From: Blastococcus sp. TML/M2B
GTDB lineage: Bacteria > Actinomycetota > Actinomycetes > Mycobacteriales > Geodermatophilaceae
DNA: 64,000 nucleotides
Direction: 5' to 3'
Assembly (NCBI RefSeq): GCF_016612865.1
Contig: NZ_JAENZZ010000001.1
Span: forward strand, 186,001-250,000
Position numbers and translations under genes: made by a program. Shown piece by piece: positions 11,213-20,303 of this stretch. Each line of letters starts with the position of its first letter. Position 1 is the stretch's first letter. Below the pieces are notes generated by a model. The model did no database searches, was not told the DNA's origin, and saw nothing but the letters and a program-made list of their open reading frames with translations.

Positions 11213-11857
11213 TCAGGCGGCGGCGTCGTTCCGGTCGGAGCCCGTGAACAGGTGCATCGTCGCCGCGTCCGGGGCGGAGATGCCGTGCCGGCGGAGCACC
11301 GTGCCGAGGGTGGCCAGCAGGATGCGGAGGTCCATCGCCGGCCCGAGGCCGTCGACGTACTCGACGTCGGCGGCGAACTTCTCCTCCCAGCTCAGCGCGT
11401 TCCGGCCGCGCACCTGGGCCAGGCCCGTGACACCGGGCCGCACCTCGTGCCGTCGCGCCTGCTCGGGGGTGTACCGGTCCAGGTACTCCATCAGGAGCGG
11501 CCGGGGGCCCACGAGACTCATGTCGCCGCGCAGGACGTTCCACAGCGTCGGCAGCTCGTCGAGGCTGGTGCTGCGCAACCAGCGGCCGAAGGGGGTCAGC
11601 CGCTCGCCGTCGGTGTCCACCCCGTCGGCCTCGGTCAGGATGCGCATCGTCCGGAACTTCACCAGCTCGAACGGTGCACCGTCGCGTCCGGGGCGCAGCT
11701 GCCGGAACAGCACCGGGCTGCCCAGGTCGCGGCGCACCGCCACGGCCACCGCCCCGATCACGGGTGCGGCGACGACCAGGGCGGCCCCGGCCACGACGAC
11801 GTCGACGGCACGCTTGACCGGCGGGTACAGCGACCGCCGGGCCGACCGGCGGCTCAC
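11213..11857 (-). CDS. Polyprenyl-phosphate sugar-1-phosphate transferase
   Basis: This 214-residue protein is a bacterial sugar transferase (PglC/WcaJ C-terminal domain type) that primes glycan assembly by moving a sugar phosphate onto undecaprenyl phosphate. After a basic start there is one membrane-inserted hydrophobic hairpin (DVVVAGAALVVAAPVIGAVA), then the diagnostic blocks VKFRTMRI, STSLDELPTLWNVLRGDMSL, VGPRPLLMEYLDRY and RPGVTGLAQVRGRN. The GTG start overlaps the stop of the aminotransferase gene (GTGA). As the final gene of the dehydratase-aminotransferase operon it probably transfers the amino sugar made by these enzymes. Confidence 0.9.
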   Translation of the reverse strand: MSRRSARRSLYPPVKRAVDVVVAGAALVVAAPVIGAVAVAVRRDLGSPVLFRQLRPGRDGAPFELVKFRTMRILTEADGVDTDGERLTPFGRWLRSTSLDELPTLWNVLRGDMSLVGPRPLLMEYLDRYTPEQARRHEVRPGVTGLAQVRGRNALSWEEKFAADVEYVDGLGPAMDLRILLATLGTVLRRHGISAPDAATMHLFTGSDRNDAAA

Positions 11858-13002
11858 CGGAGCCCCAGGAACGCGCCCAGCGCGCCGGTGACGGCGTTCA
11901 CCTGGTCGCCGGTCAGGGCCGACCCGCTGGGCAGGGTCAGCCCGGTGGCGAACAGCCGGTCCGCCGACCCGTCGAGGAAGCTGCGCGCCCCGGCGAAGAC
12001 CGGCTGCCGGTGCATGGGCTTCCACAGCGGCCGGGACTCGATGTCCGCGGCGTCCAGCGCGGCGCGCAGGTCCTCCGCCGACCACCCCGCGACCGCCGGG
12101 TCGACGAGGACGGCGGTGAGCCAGCAGTTGTCCGCCGCGTCCCCCTCGCGCTGGAAGATCCGCGCGCCGGGCACGTCGGTGAAGATCGCCGCGTAGCGCT
12201 CGCGCAGCGCCCGGCGGCGGCCGATCATCCCGTCCAGGCGTTCCAGCTGCGCCAGGCCGAGCGCGGCCAGGACGTTGCTCAGCCGGTAGTTGTAGCCGAT
12301 CTCGGTGTGCTCGTAGTGCACCGCGGGCTGCCGTGCCTGGGTGCTCAGGTAGCGCACGCGGGCGGCCATCTCGCCGTCGTCGGTGAGCAGCATGCCGCCA
12401 CCGCTGGTTGTCATGATCTTGTTGCCGTTGAACGACAGCGCCGCGACCGCGCCGAACGAGCCGGCCGGCGCGGAGCCGTGGAACGCGCCCAGCGCCTCCG
12501 CGGCGTCGGAGACGATCGGCACGTCGTACCGGGCGCAGACCTCCGCGAGCGCGGTGTAGTCCGCGCAGCGGCCCAGCAGGTCGACCGGCACGACGGCGGC
12601 GACCGGCGTGCCCTCGGCGCGCAGCGCGCGCAGGGCGTCGTCGAGCAGGGCGGGGCTCATCAGCCCGTTCTCGGGATCGCAGTCGACGAACACCGGCTCG
12701 GCACCGCAGTAGGCCACCGCGTTCGCCGTCGCGGCGAAGGTCAACGTGGGGACGACGACCGCCGTCCCGGGGCGTGCGCCGAGCTCGAGCAGCCCCAGGT
12801 GCAGCGCGGCCGTGCCGGAGGAGAGCGCGACCGCGTGCGCCCGTCCGCAGCGTTCGGCGATCCGCTGCTCGAAGGCGTCGACCATCGGGCCGAGCGGGGC
12901 GATCCACCCCGAGGCGATGGCCTCGGCGACCAGTTCCTGCTCGCGGTCGCCGACGTCCGGCGACGACAGCAGGATCCGCGTCCGGGCGGGAGCTGCGCTC
13001 AC
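11854..13002 (-). CDS. DegT-family aminotransferase (PglE/LegC-like)
   Basis: This 382-residue PLP-dependent aminotransferase starts with LLSSPDVGDREQELVAEAI, contains LSSGTAALHLGLLELGA and VVVPTLTFAATANAV, and carries the Schiff-base lysine in LSFNGNKIMTTSGGG. This NGNK version is typical of the PglE/LegC/PseC-type subgroup that aminates C4 of UDP-4-keto-6-deoxy sugars. The GTG start overlaps the dehydratase stop. Next to a CapD/PglF-like 4,6-dehydratase and with a PglD-like acetyltransferase 2.4 kb away, it probably makes a UDP-2-acetamido-4-amino-trideoxyhexose. Confidence 0.88.
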   Translation of the reverse strand: MSAAPARTRILLSSPDVGDREQELVAEAIASGWIAPLGPMVDAFEQRIAERCGRAHAVALSSGTAALHLGLLELGARPGTAVVVPTLTFAATANAVAYCGAEPVFVDCDPENGLMSPALLDDALRALRAEGTPVAAVVPVDLLGRCADYTALAEVCARYDVPIVSDAAEALGAFHGSAPAGSFGAVAALSFNGNKIMTTSGGGMLLTDDGEMAARVRYLSTQARQPAVHYEHTEIGYNYRLSNVLAALGLAQLERLDGMIGRRRALRERYAAIFTDVPGARIFQREGDAADNCWLTAVLVDPAVAGWSAEDLRAALDAADIESRPLWKPMHRQPVFAGARSFLDGSADRLFATGLTLPSGSALTGDQVNAVTGALGAFLGLR

Positions 13003-14870
13003 AGGGCCACCCGTCCCGTGCGGCCCAGCTGGTCCTCCGCCGCGGCGCGCGCGACCCGCGGCTGGGGTGCGGTGGGGACGCCCGGGTCCTGCGGGTCCTC
13101 GAGGGTGATGTCCGCGAACCGGTAGGTGCGGTCGAGCCGGTCCACCGCGGGGTGCTCCAGCGGCGGGACAGGCACGTGGCTGATCATCGGGTGCATCGGG
13201 CGGCTGTCCTGCTCCCCGGTGCCGAAGAGGTCCTCGTGCAGCTTCTCGCCCGGCCGCAGGCCGGTGACGTGGATCGGGATGTGCCGGCCCTCCAGGCCGA
13301 TGAGGTGGGCGGCGACGTCGCCGATCCGCACGGGCTGCCCCATGTCCAGGACGAGGGCCTCGCCGTTGCGGCCGATCGCGCCGGCCTGGATGACCAGCTG
13401 GACCGCCTCGGGGATGGTCATGAAGTAGCGGGTCACGTCGGGGTGGGTGATGGTGACCGGCCCGCCCCGCGCGATCTGCGCGGCGAAGGTCTCCAGCACC
13501 GAGCCGCGGCTGCCGAGCACGTTGCCGAACCGCACCGACAGGAACCGGCCGCTGTTGTGCTGGGCGTAGGTCGCGGTGAGCCGCTCCGCCATCCGCTTGG
13601 TGCGGCCCAGCACGTTCTGCGGGTCGGCGGCCTTGTCGGTGGAGACGTTGATGAAGTGCGTGACCCCGACCGACGTCGCGGCGGCCAGGACGTTCCGGGT
13701 GCCCAGGACGTTGGTCTTCCAGCCCTCGTCCGGGTACTGCTCGAGCATGTTCACGTGCTTGAGGGCGGCGGCGTGGAAGACGACCTCGGGCCGCCGGGCG
13801 GCGAACAGCCGCTCGAGGGCCTCGGCGTCGCGGATGTCGGCGAGGATCGCCTGCGGCTCGTGCAGCTTGGCCTCGCCGAACATCGTCAGCTGCAGCGCGT
13901 GCAGCGCCGACTCGTCCCGGTCGAGCATCATCAGCTCGCCCGGCCCGAACTGGTCGATCTGGCGGCACAGCTCGGCGCCGATGGAGCCGCCCGCGCCCGT
14001 GACGAGCACCCGCTTGCCGCGCAGGTAGTGGGCGATCTCGGTGAGGTTCGTGTCGATCTGCCGCCTGCCGAGCAGGTCGGCGACGTTGATGTCGCGGACG
14101 TCGCGGATGCCCACCCGGCGGCTGAGCAGGTCGGTGACCCGGGGGAGCACCTTCACCGAGAGCCCGGCGTCGTTCGCCCGCTGGGAGAGGTCGCGGACCA
14201 GCGCCGAGTCGGCCGAGGGGATGGCCACGACGACGGTCTCGGCCTCGGTGGCGGCCGCGGCGGCGGAGATCCGCTCGCGGCCGCCCATCATCCGGACGCC
14301 CCGGATGCGCAGGTGCCGCTTGCGCGGGTCGTCGTCCAGCAGGCCGACGGGCAGGTAGGGGCTGGCGGGGTCGGCGAGCATCGACCGGATCAGCTGCTCG
14401 CCGGCGATCCCGGCCCCGAACACCAGCGTGCGCTGGCCGGTGCGGGGCCGGATGGCGCCCTCGCGCTGGCTGCGGATGGCCAGCCGGAAGCCGATCATCA
14501 TGACGAAGGAGAGGACCGCGCCGATCACCGGCACGCTGAGGGGCATCAGCCGCGGCGTGCCGCTCAGGGCGACGACCCCGAGGATCGCCAGCGCGGTGAG
14601 GCCGACGGCGGCGCCCAGGCTCTTGACCTCCTCGGCGGTGCCCACCGCGTACCGCCCCTGGTGCAGCCGCAGGCCGGCCGAGGCCAGGGGGAAGAGGAAC
14701 ACGGCCAGCGCCATGCCCGCCACGAGGCCCGGGGTGTTCATGCGGTCCACCGAGCCCTCGTACCGGGCGGTCATGGCCAGCACGAGGCCGGCCTGCAGCG
14801 ACACCAGGTCGCCGCCGAGCATGGCGTAGCGGATGAGCTTCCACCGCACGTTGCGGTCCGTGGCAGTCAT
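12999..14870 (-). CDS. CapD/PglF-type nucleotide-sugar 4,6-dehydratase
   Basis: This 623-residue protein has four N-terminal membrane helices (within residues 15-130), then a CoA-binding-like Rossmann region (TLVFGAGIAGEQLIRSML), and a C-terminal short-chain dehydrogenase domain starting RVLVTGAGGSIGAELCRQI. The dehydratase active site is visible as VFHAAALKHVNMLE and FINVSTDKAADPQNVLGRTK; the latter has the STDK in place of the usual SxxxYxxxK, as in PglF/FlaA1-like enzymes. It converts UDP-GlcNAc to the 4-keto-6-deoxy sugar. The ATG at 14870 lies 4 bases after the Wzz-kinase stop, giving an operon with the aminotransferase and sugar transferase downstream. Confidence 0.9.
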   Translation of the reverse strand: MTATDRNVRWKLIRYAMLGGDLVSLQAGLVLAMTARYEGSVDRMNTPGLVAGMALAVFLFPLASAGLRLHQGRYAVGTAEEVKSLGAAVGLTALAILGVVALSGTPRLMPLSVPVIGAVLSFVMMIGFRLAIRSQREGAIRPRTGQRTLVFGAGIAGEQLIRSMLADPASPYLPVGLLDDDPRKRHLRIRGVRMMGGRERISAAAAATEAETVVVAIPSADSALVRDLSQRANDAGLSVKVLPRVTDLLSRRVGIRDVRDINVADLLGRRQIDTNLTEIAHYLRGKRVLVTGAGGSIGAELCRQIDQFGPGELMMLDRDESALHALQLTMFGEAKLHEPQAILADIRDAEALERLFAARRPEVVFHAAALKHVNMLEQYPDEGWKTNVLGTRNVLAAATSVGVTHFINVSTDKAADPQNVLGRTKRMAERLTATYAQHNSGRFLSVRFGNVLGSRGSVLETFAAQIARGGPVTITHPDVTRYFMTIPEAVQLVIQAGAIGRNGEALVLDMGQPVRIGDVAAHLIGLEGRHIPIHVTGLRPGEKLHEDLFGTGEQDSRPMHPMISHVPVPPLEHPAVDRLDRTYRFADITLEDPQDPGVPTAPQPRVARAAAEDQLGRTGRVAL

Positions 14871-14874
14871 GTCG

Positions 14875-16314
14875 TCACTCCGCGGTGTGGTCGGGGTTGC
14901 CCGCAGCCGAGCCGGCCTCGGGTTCGGTGTGCGCTGCGGTGGTCGCGTTCGCCCGTCGCCGCGCGTCGGCCTTGTAGGGGCGGGAGCCGGGGGTCGCGTC
15001 GCCCCCGTTCCGCGGGATGCGGTTGAGCACGACGCCCAGCGACGGGACGTGCACCCGTGCCACGGACGCGGCCGCCTCGGCGAGGTGCTCGCGCTTCGTC
15101 CGCCCGTGGCGCGCGACGAGCAGGCAGCTGTCGGCGAGCGCGCTCAGCACCGCGCCGTCGACGACCGGCAGCAGCGGCGGAGCGTCGATGATCACGAAGT
15201 CCCAGTGGTTGCGCAGCACGTCCAGCACGGTCTTCATCCGCGGTGAGCCGAGCGCGGCCTCCGGGTCCGGCGGCATCGGCCCGGCGCCGAGGACCGTCAG
15301 CCGACCCTCCACGCCGGTCTGGACGACGTCCTGCAGCTGCGCGGCGCCACTGAGGACGTCGGTCAGCCCGGGCCCGTCGGGGAGGCCGAGGTAGCGGCTG
15401 ACCCGGGGGCGCCGCAGGTCGCCGTCGACCAGGATCACCCGGTGGCCGGCGGTGGCCAGGGAGAGGGACAGGTTGACCGCGACCGTGCTGGCGCCCTCGC
15501 CCAGCAGCGGCCCGGAGACGACGACGACCTTCGGCGGCGACTCGACGGCGAGGTGGCGGAGGTTGAGCCGCAGGGCGCGGAACGCCTCGGAGAGCGGGCG
15601 CTGCCCGTCCAGCTGGTCCAGGACCGCCTGCTTGCCGAGGGAGCGGTCCGAGAACAGCCGGCCCACGACGTGCGCCCCGGCGGCCGCCTCGACGTCGTCG
15701 TCCGTGCGGACGGTGCGGTCGGTGCGGCTGCGGACCACGGCGAGGGCCAGACCGAGCAGCAGGCCGAGGGCGGCGCCGCGCCAGAGGTTGCCGACCAGGT
15801 CCGGGCCGGCCGGATCGGGCTCGAAGGTGGGGGCCTTGATCGTCGTCACCTCCACCGTGGAGGCGGTGGCACCTGCCGGGGTCTCCAGCTCGGCCACCCG
15901 CTGCTTGAACTGCTCGCCGAGCGACCTCGCGATGGCCTGGGCGCCCTGCGGGGTGCTGTCGGTCACCCGGACGTCCAGGACGATGCTCTCGGGGAGCACG
16001 GCGACCGAGATCCGGCCGGCCAGCTCCTCCGGGGTCTCGTCGAGGCCCAGCTCGTCGACGACCTTGCTGGTCAGGTCGGGGCTGGTGAGCACCTGCGGGT
16101 AGGAGTTGATCCGCTCCTGCGTGAACAGGTTGCCCTCGTAGGCGTCGGAGCTGGCGGTGGGCCCGGCCGCCTTCGCCCACAGCTGGGTGGACGAGGTGTA
16201 GGTCTTCTCCGCGGTCCAGCTCAGCAGCCCCGCGACGACGAGCCCGGCGAGGACGCCGGCGAGCACCAGCCGGCCGTAGCGGCGGATCAGACCCGTCATG
16301 TCGATGGTGCCCAC
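14875..16314 (-). CDS. Wzz/BY-kinase fusion with altered P-loop
   Basis: This 479-residue protein joins a Wzz domain (first helix LVLAGVLAGLVVAGLLSW, second helix LWRGAALGLLLGLALAVV) to a cytoplasmic bacterial tyrosine-kinase/CpsD-like ATPase. Walker A' (VILVDGDLRRPRV) and Walker B (DFVIIDAPPLLPVVDG) are intact. The P-loop reads LGEGASTVAVNL, with alanine where a lysine is expected. No tyrosine cluster ends the protein. It would control polymer length. I chose GTG 16314 because GGGGAA precedes it; ATG 16299 is possible, and the open frame continues upstream without support. It leads the minus-strand dehydratase operon. Confidence 0.85.
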   Translation of the reverse strand: MGTIDMTGLIRRYGRLVLAGVLAGLVVAGLLSWTAEKTYTSSTQLWAKAAGPTASSDAYEGNLFTQERINSYPQVLTSPDLTSKVVDELGLDETPEELAGRISVAVLPESIVLDVRVTDSTPQGAQAIARSLGEQFKQRVAELETPAGATASTVEVTTIKAPTFEPDPAGPDLVGNLWRGAALGLLLGLALAVVRSRTDRTVRTDDDVEAAAGAHVVGRLFSDRSLGKQAVLDQLDGQRPLSEAFRALRLNLRHLAVESPPKVVVVSGPLLGEGASTVAVNLSLSLATAGHRVILVDGDLRRPRVSRYLGLPDGPGLTDVLSGAAQLQDVVQTGVEGRLTVLGAGPMPPDPEAALGSPRMKTVLDVLRNHWDFVIIDAPPLLPVVDGAVLSALADSCLLVARHGRTKREHLAEAAASVARVHVPSLGVVLNRIPRNGGDATPGSRPYKADARRRANATTAAHTEPEAGSAAGNPDHTAE

Positions 16315-16773
16315 GCAGTTCCCCGTTCGAGGTGGAGGCGCCCGCTCCGGTGCGTCACGGCGGCCTCGTGTCGATGATGGGGCGGACGCTAGTGCCGCTG
16401 TCGCCCCAAGTGGTCGGTTCGGTGCACGGCAGTTACGGAGCGGAGCGGCCGGATCGGCCGTCGGAACGGAGAAACAGCAGGTCAGACAGCTGAAACTGCG
16501 CGCGGTGAGATCCGGTAACGGACGGTGCACATCTGGCTTGTCGTCGCGGAGCGTGGTCGGAGGGCGGCGGTAGGTGACCGCACGATCTGGTCACCGACCG
16601 TGAGCAGCGACGGCCCCGGCTTCCGCGGCCGTCACCCGCGCGACCCGGTCGGAGGAAATGCCCTGCTACGTGGCGTGACCCCTTCTGCCCCCGCCCGGAC
16701 GGCGCTAGCCTCCGGCGCGTGACCCTCCTCGGCCCCGCCGGCGCGCTCGCTGCTCCGTCCTGCGGACGCTGAA
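16315..16773. other. Long divergent intergenic region
   Basis: These 459 bases lie between the Wzz-kinase operon (minus) and the FemAB/GNAT gene (plus). Base use is less extreme than in the flanking genes and I see no supported gene. It must hold the promoters for both directions. The clearest structure is the inverted repeat at 16568-16600, listed separately. Confidence 0.5.
16568..16600. promoter_or_regulatory. Inverted repeat, possible operator
   Basis: CGGTAGGTGACC at 16568-16579 and GGTCACCGACCG at 16589-16600 are reverse complements except for one base, with a 9-base spacer. The dyad lies about 250 bases upstream of the Wzz-kinase gene and 175 bases upstream of the FemAB gene. It could bind a dimeric regulator or form a hairpin; the protein is unknown. 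Confidence 0.4.
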
Positions 16774-17847
16774 GTGCCCGGAGTGGAGCTGAGCGCCGGC
16801 CGTCCGTCCGTGGCGGCCCCCGTCGTGTCCACGCCGGGCGTGCGCGTGGTCCGGGCGGCCGACTGGGACGCCGCGGTGACCGAGGCCGGCGGCCTCGACA
16901 CCTACACCCGCGCCGCCTACTACCGGGCCTCCGCCCTCCTGGAGGTGCCCGGCACGGTGCCGGTCCTGCTGCGGTTCCGGCACCGCGACGCCGTTCTCGT
17001 CCTCCCGCTCCTGCTCCGCCCCCTGCCGGACGGCAGCGGCTGGGACGCGGTGAGCGCCTACGGCTACGGCGGCCCCCTGGCCCGCGACGGGGCGGCGGTC
17101 GCCGCCTTCGGTCCCGCCCTCGACGAGTGGGCGCGCGTCAACGGGGTGGTGTGCACCTTCCTCCGGCTGCACCCGCCGCTGGGGAACACCGCGCTGGTCC
17201 CGCCGACGGCCGAGGTCGTGACCGCCGGGTGCACGGTCGCCTGGGACCTGACCCCGGGGCGCGACCTGTTCGCCGGCATGCACGCCCACCACCGCCGGGC
17301 CGCGCGCAAGGCCGACCGGGCGGGCCTCGAGGTGACCGTGACCCCGCGGCCCTTCTCGCTCAGCGCCTTCCGCGACCTCTACGTCACCACCATGGAGCGC
17401 CAGCACGCGGATCCGTTCTTCTACTTCCCAGCCGCGTACTGGAAGGCGCTGGTCGCCGAGCAGCAGACCCTGCACCCGGTGCTGGTGGAGGGCCGGGTCG
17501 ACGGAGAGCTCATCGCCGCCCTGCTCTGCTTCGTCGAAGGTCCGCGGCTGCACTACCACCTGGGGGCGTCGGCCGACGCCGCCCGCTCCATCGGCGCGTC
17601 CAACCGCTGCTTCCTCGCGGCTGCGGAGTGGGGACGCGAGCAGGGCGTGGAGGTCTTCCACCTCGGCGGCGGGCTCGGCGGGTCGATGACCTCGTCCCTG
17701 TTCACCTTCAAGCACCGGTTCGACCCCGCGAGCGAACCCTTGCCCTTCTCCGTCGCGAAGCTCGTGCACGACCGCGACCGGTACCGGGAGCTCGCCGGCA
17801 CGGACGAGACGGCCGGCTACTTCCCGCCCTGGCGCCGCTCCGCCTGA
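16774..17847 (+). CDS. FemAB/GNAT-type acyltransferase
   Basis: This 357-residue soluble protein has the double-GNAT layout of FemAB-like and CelD/BcsL proteins often found in exopolysaccharide loci. Visible family blocks are HRRAARKADRAGLEVTV (similar to the RRxxRKAxxxG motif), FRDLYVTTMERQHADPFFYF, and the C-terminal acetyl-transfer core GELIAALLCFVEGPRLHYHL followed by GASNRCFLAAAEWG. Relatives attach amino acids or acyl groups to cell-wall or sugar acceptors; the substrate here is unknown. It stands alone on the plus strand, ending 4 bases before the convergent glycosyltransferase stop. Confidence 0.72.
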   Translation: MPGVELSAGRPSVAAPVVSTPGVRVVRAADWDAAVTEAGGLDTYTRAAYYRASALLEVPGTVPVLLRFRHRDAVLVLPLLLRPLPDGSGWDAVSAYGYGGPLARDGAAVAAFGPALDEWARVNGVVCTFLRLHPPLGNTALVPPTAEVVTAGCTVAWDLTPGRDLFAGMHAHHRRAARKADRAGLEVTVTPRPFSLSAFRDLYVTTMERQHADPFFYFPAAYWKALVAEQQTLHPVLVEGRVDGELIAALLCFVEGPRLHYHLGASADAARSIGASNRCFLAAAEWGREQGVEVFHLGGGLGGSMTSSLFTFKHRFDPASEPLPFSVAKLVHDRDRYRELAGTDETAGYFPPWRRSA

Positions 17848-17851
17848 CCGG

Positions 17852-18959
17852 TCAGGCGGACTGCTGCCCGGGGGACGTGCGACCGTCGCTGTCCAGGGCG
17901 GGCCGGCCGAGGACGTCCAGGACCGCGGTGGCGATGCCGTCGGCGGCCGCGTCGACGCCCAGCGACTCCCGGACGTCGGGCACCGATCGGACGGCGCCGG
18001 AGGAGACGTCCGCGGCGACCAGTCCGGCCAGCGCCGCCACGTCGCCGTCCGGGGCCAGTCGCACCAGCGGGGCGTCGCGCAGGCCCTTCACGTCGAACCC
18101 GTAGGACCAGCGGCCCACCGCCGCCGCCTCCAGGGCGACGCGCGGCAGCCCCTCCCACTCGGCGGTGTGCAGCAGGGCGGTCGCCGAGGCCAGGGCCGGT
18201 GCCACCGCGGCGCGCCCTTCGGCGGTGATGACGGAGCCGAGACCGGCGGCGTCGATCCGTGAGCGGACCTCCTCGTGCAGCGGCCCGTCGCCCAGCATGC
18301 GCAGCCGCACGGGGCAGCCGAGCTCGACCAGCCGCTCGACCACGTCCACGGCCAGGTGCGGGCGCTTCCGCGGCGTGAAGTCCCCGACCCACAGCAGGTC
18401 GTGGCCGTCCGCCGGCACGGGTGCGGCGGGGTACTCCTCCAGCGGCACGCCGACACCGGACCGCAGCCGGTGGACGTGCGGCGCGTGGTGCCGCCTCGAA
18501 CCAGGCGTGGTCGTCGCGGTTGATCGTGATGACGCCCGCGGTGCGCCGGAGCAGCGCCCGCTCGATCAGCTGCCACGGCCGGGCGCCCGGGGCGTGCTCG
18601 TCCCCCCAGTGCAGCCCGTGGCAGAAGTACACGACCGGTGCGCGCAGGCCGGCGAGCCGCACGATCGCCGACGCCGTCGCCGTGTTGGTGATGACGACGT
18701 CGTGCTGCTGCGCCCGGGACCACGCGCGCAGCGACCGGACCGCGGTCACCACGCCGAGCGAGGGGCGCTGCGAGAAGCCCTCCAGATGCGTCCAGGACGC
18801 GATGTCGGAGTGGGTGCCGCTCGCCGACGTCACGACGAAGCCCCGCTCCTCCAGCCGTGCGGCGATCGCCGGGAAGAAGGCGTCCAGGGTGCGCCCGACG
18901 CTCGTCACCAGGCCGATCCGGACCGGTCCGTCCACGACTGCCTCCGCTCCGTCGGTCAT
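17852..18959 (-). CDS. Family-4-type glycosyltransferase, frame broken by +1
   Basis: The reconstructed protein is about 369 residues. The N-terminal half (RIGLVTSVGRTLDAFFPAIA; VVITNTATASAIVRLAG; FCHGLHWGDEHAPGARPWQL) and the C-terminal half (LLWVGDFTPRKRPHLAVDVV; VRLRMLGDGPLHEEV; ALLHTAEWEGLPRVALEAAA) lie in different frames. Dropping one base of the GG at 18487-18488 joins them into one GT-B protein of capsular GT4 type. The E-x7-E-like region is EGLPRVALEAAA. The ATG at 18959 overlaps the Wzy stop (ATGA). It would add a sugar to the repeat unit polymerised by its neighbour. Confidence 0.75.
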
Positions 18960-20296
18960 GCGCCCACCCGCCCCCGTGCCGCCCACGGCGGCGCGGTGAG
19001 GACCCCGGCCCGGCGGGTGGGCCCGCGAGTCGGCCGGAGGATCGCCGCGATCGCCACGAGGCCGACGGCGGCGGGGATGAGGATGTCGAGGTCGAGCAGC
19101 CGCATGTGGATCGGTGTCGCGGTCAGGACCGCGGCCATCACGCTCATGCCCCAGGCCGAGCCCGGGTGGCCGCGGCGCGGCCACACGCTCAGCAGGTGCA
19201 CGAGCAGGCCGGTGAGCAGCGAGAGCCCGAGGACCCCGGCCAGGCCGAAGTCGAAGTAGGCGTCCCCGAAGGACGTGTAGGTGTTGAACGACACCGGCAT
19301 GTCGACGTAGCCGGCGAACGGCTCGGGCGAGGGCAGGTCGAAGCCCATGAGCTGGCCGATCCGGACGACGGCGTACATGGAGCGGCCGAACTCGCCGTAG
19401 GGGCCGTGGTCCCCCAGCGGTTCGGTGAGCCCGACGCTGAAGGCGCTGATCCCGCCGAGCAGGTAGAGCAGCGGCTCGACCAGGGCCTGGGGGACCCAGC
19501 CGGCGACGCGCAGGGTGTCGGGCATCTCCGTGCCGTCCCGCTGCTGGCCGACGAAGCCGAAGTAGACCACCGCCAGGACGACCGCCCCGACGGCGATGGC
19601 GAGCGCCCGCCACCGGCCCGGCGTGCGCGCCCGCCGGCGGACGGGCAGGCCCGGGCTCCGCGCGAGCAGGACCTGGAAGAAGGCGGCCGTCACGACCACG
19701 GTCAGCGTGGCGGTGCGCGAGGGGGACTGCATGGTCACGATCACCGCGACGGGCAGCAGGAGGTACCACAACCGGCTGGAGCACAGCCCGCCGATGACGG
19801 CGAACGCCCCGAGCAGCGGCGCCAGCGCCAGCGCCATGCCCACCGTCCCGCCGGCGCTCACGTTCCCGTAGAGCTCGGCCCAGCGGACCAGCTTGGGGTC
19901 CGCCTCGCTGAACGGCTGGCCCAGGGCCGCCGAGATGGCGCTGCGGTACTGCAGGCTGGCCCAGGTGACGGCGGCCAGGACGACCACCGTGGCGACGGCG
20001 AGCGCCCCGGTGTGCAGGGTCATCGGGACCACCGGCCGGTCCTCGGGGGCCGGTCCGCGTCCGCGCCGTCGGTGGTCGAGGACCAGCGGGGTGATCGTGA
20101 GGACGGCCAGCCCCAGCACGATGGCCACCGAGACCCGCAGGTCCGGGTCCACGAGGTTCATCGGCCGGATCACGACGAGCACGGCGGTGCCCGTCCACAG
20201 CGCCAGCGTCACGGTGAGCGGGTGCACCATGCCGAACCGCGCGTAGCAGGGCACGAGCAGGAGCACGCACCCGATCAGGAGCACCGCGCTGGACAT
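18956..20296 (-). CDS. Wzy-like O-antigen/exopolysaccharide polymerase
   Basis: This 446-residue protein has about 11-12 hydrophobic segments and a large extracytoplasmic loop late in the chain (about residues 275-335, including PDTLRVAGWVPQALVEPLLY and MPVSFNTYTSFGDAYFDFG). This matches the O-antigen polymerase layout. The start is an ATG at 20296, 7 bases from the preceding glycosyltransferase stop. Neighbouring flippase, Wzz-kinase and glycosyltransferases complete a Wzx/Wzy-dependent set separate from the one at the left edge of the window. Confidence 0.78.
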   Translation of the reverse strand: MSSAVLLIGCVLLLVPCYARFGMVHPLTVTLALWTGTAVLVVIRPMNLVDPDLRVSVAIVLGLAVLTITPLVLDHRRRGRGPAPEDRPVVPMTLHTGALAVATVVVLAAVTWASLQYRSAISAALGQPFSEADPKLVRWAELYGNVSAGGTVGMALALAPLLGAFAVIGGLCSSRLWYLLLPVAVIVTMQSPSRTATLTVVVTAAFFQVLLARSPGLPVRRRARTPGRWRALAIAVGAVVLAVVYFGFVGQQRDGTEMPDTLRVAGWVPQALVEPLLYLLGGISAFSVGLTEPLGDHGPYGEFGRSMYAVVRIGQLMGFDLPSPEPFAGYVDMPVSFNTYTSFGDAYFDFGLAGVLGLSLLTGLLVHLLSVWPRRGHPGSAWGMSVMAAVLTATPIHMRLLDLDILIPAAVGLVAIAAILRPTRGPTRRAGVLTAPPWAARGRVGA

Positions 20297-20303
20297 GACC
20301 CTC

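Noticed and set aside
12774..15026. 750-residue plus-strand frame
   Set aside because: Its sequence is the complement of the conserved CapD dehydratase and aminotransferase; composition is His/Asp/Arg-rich with no motifs.
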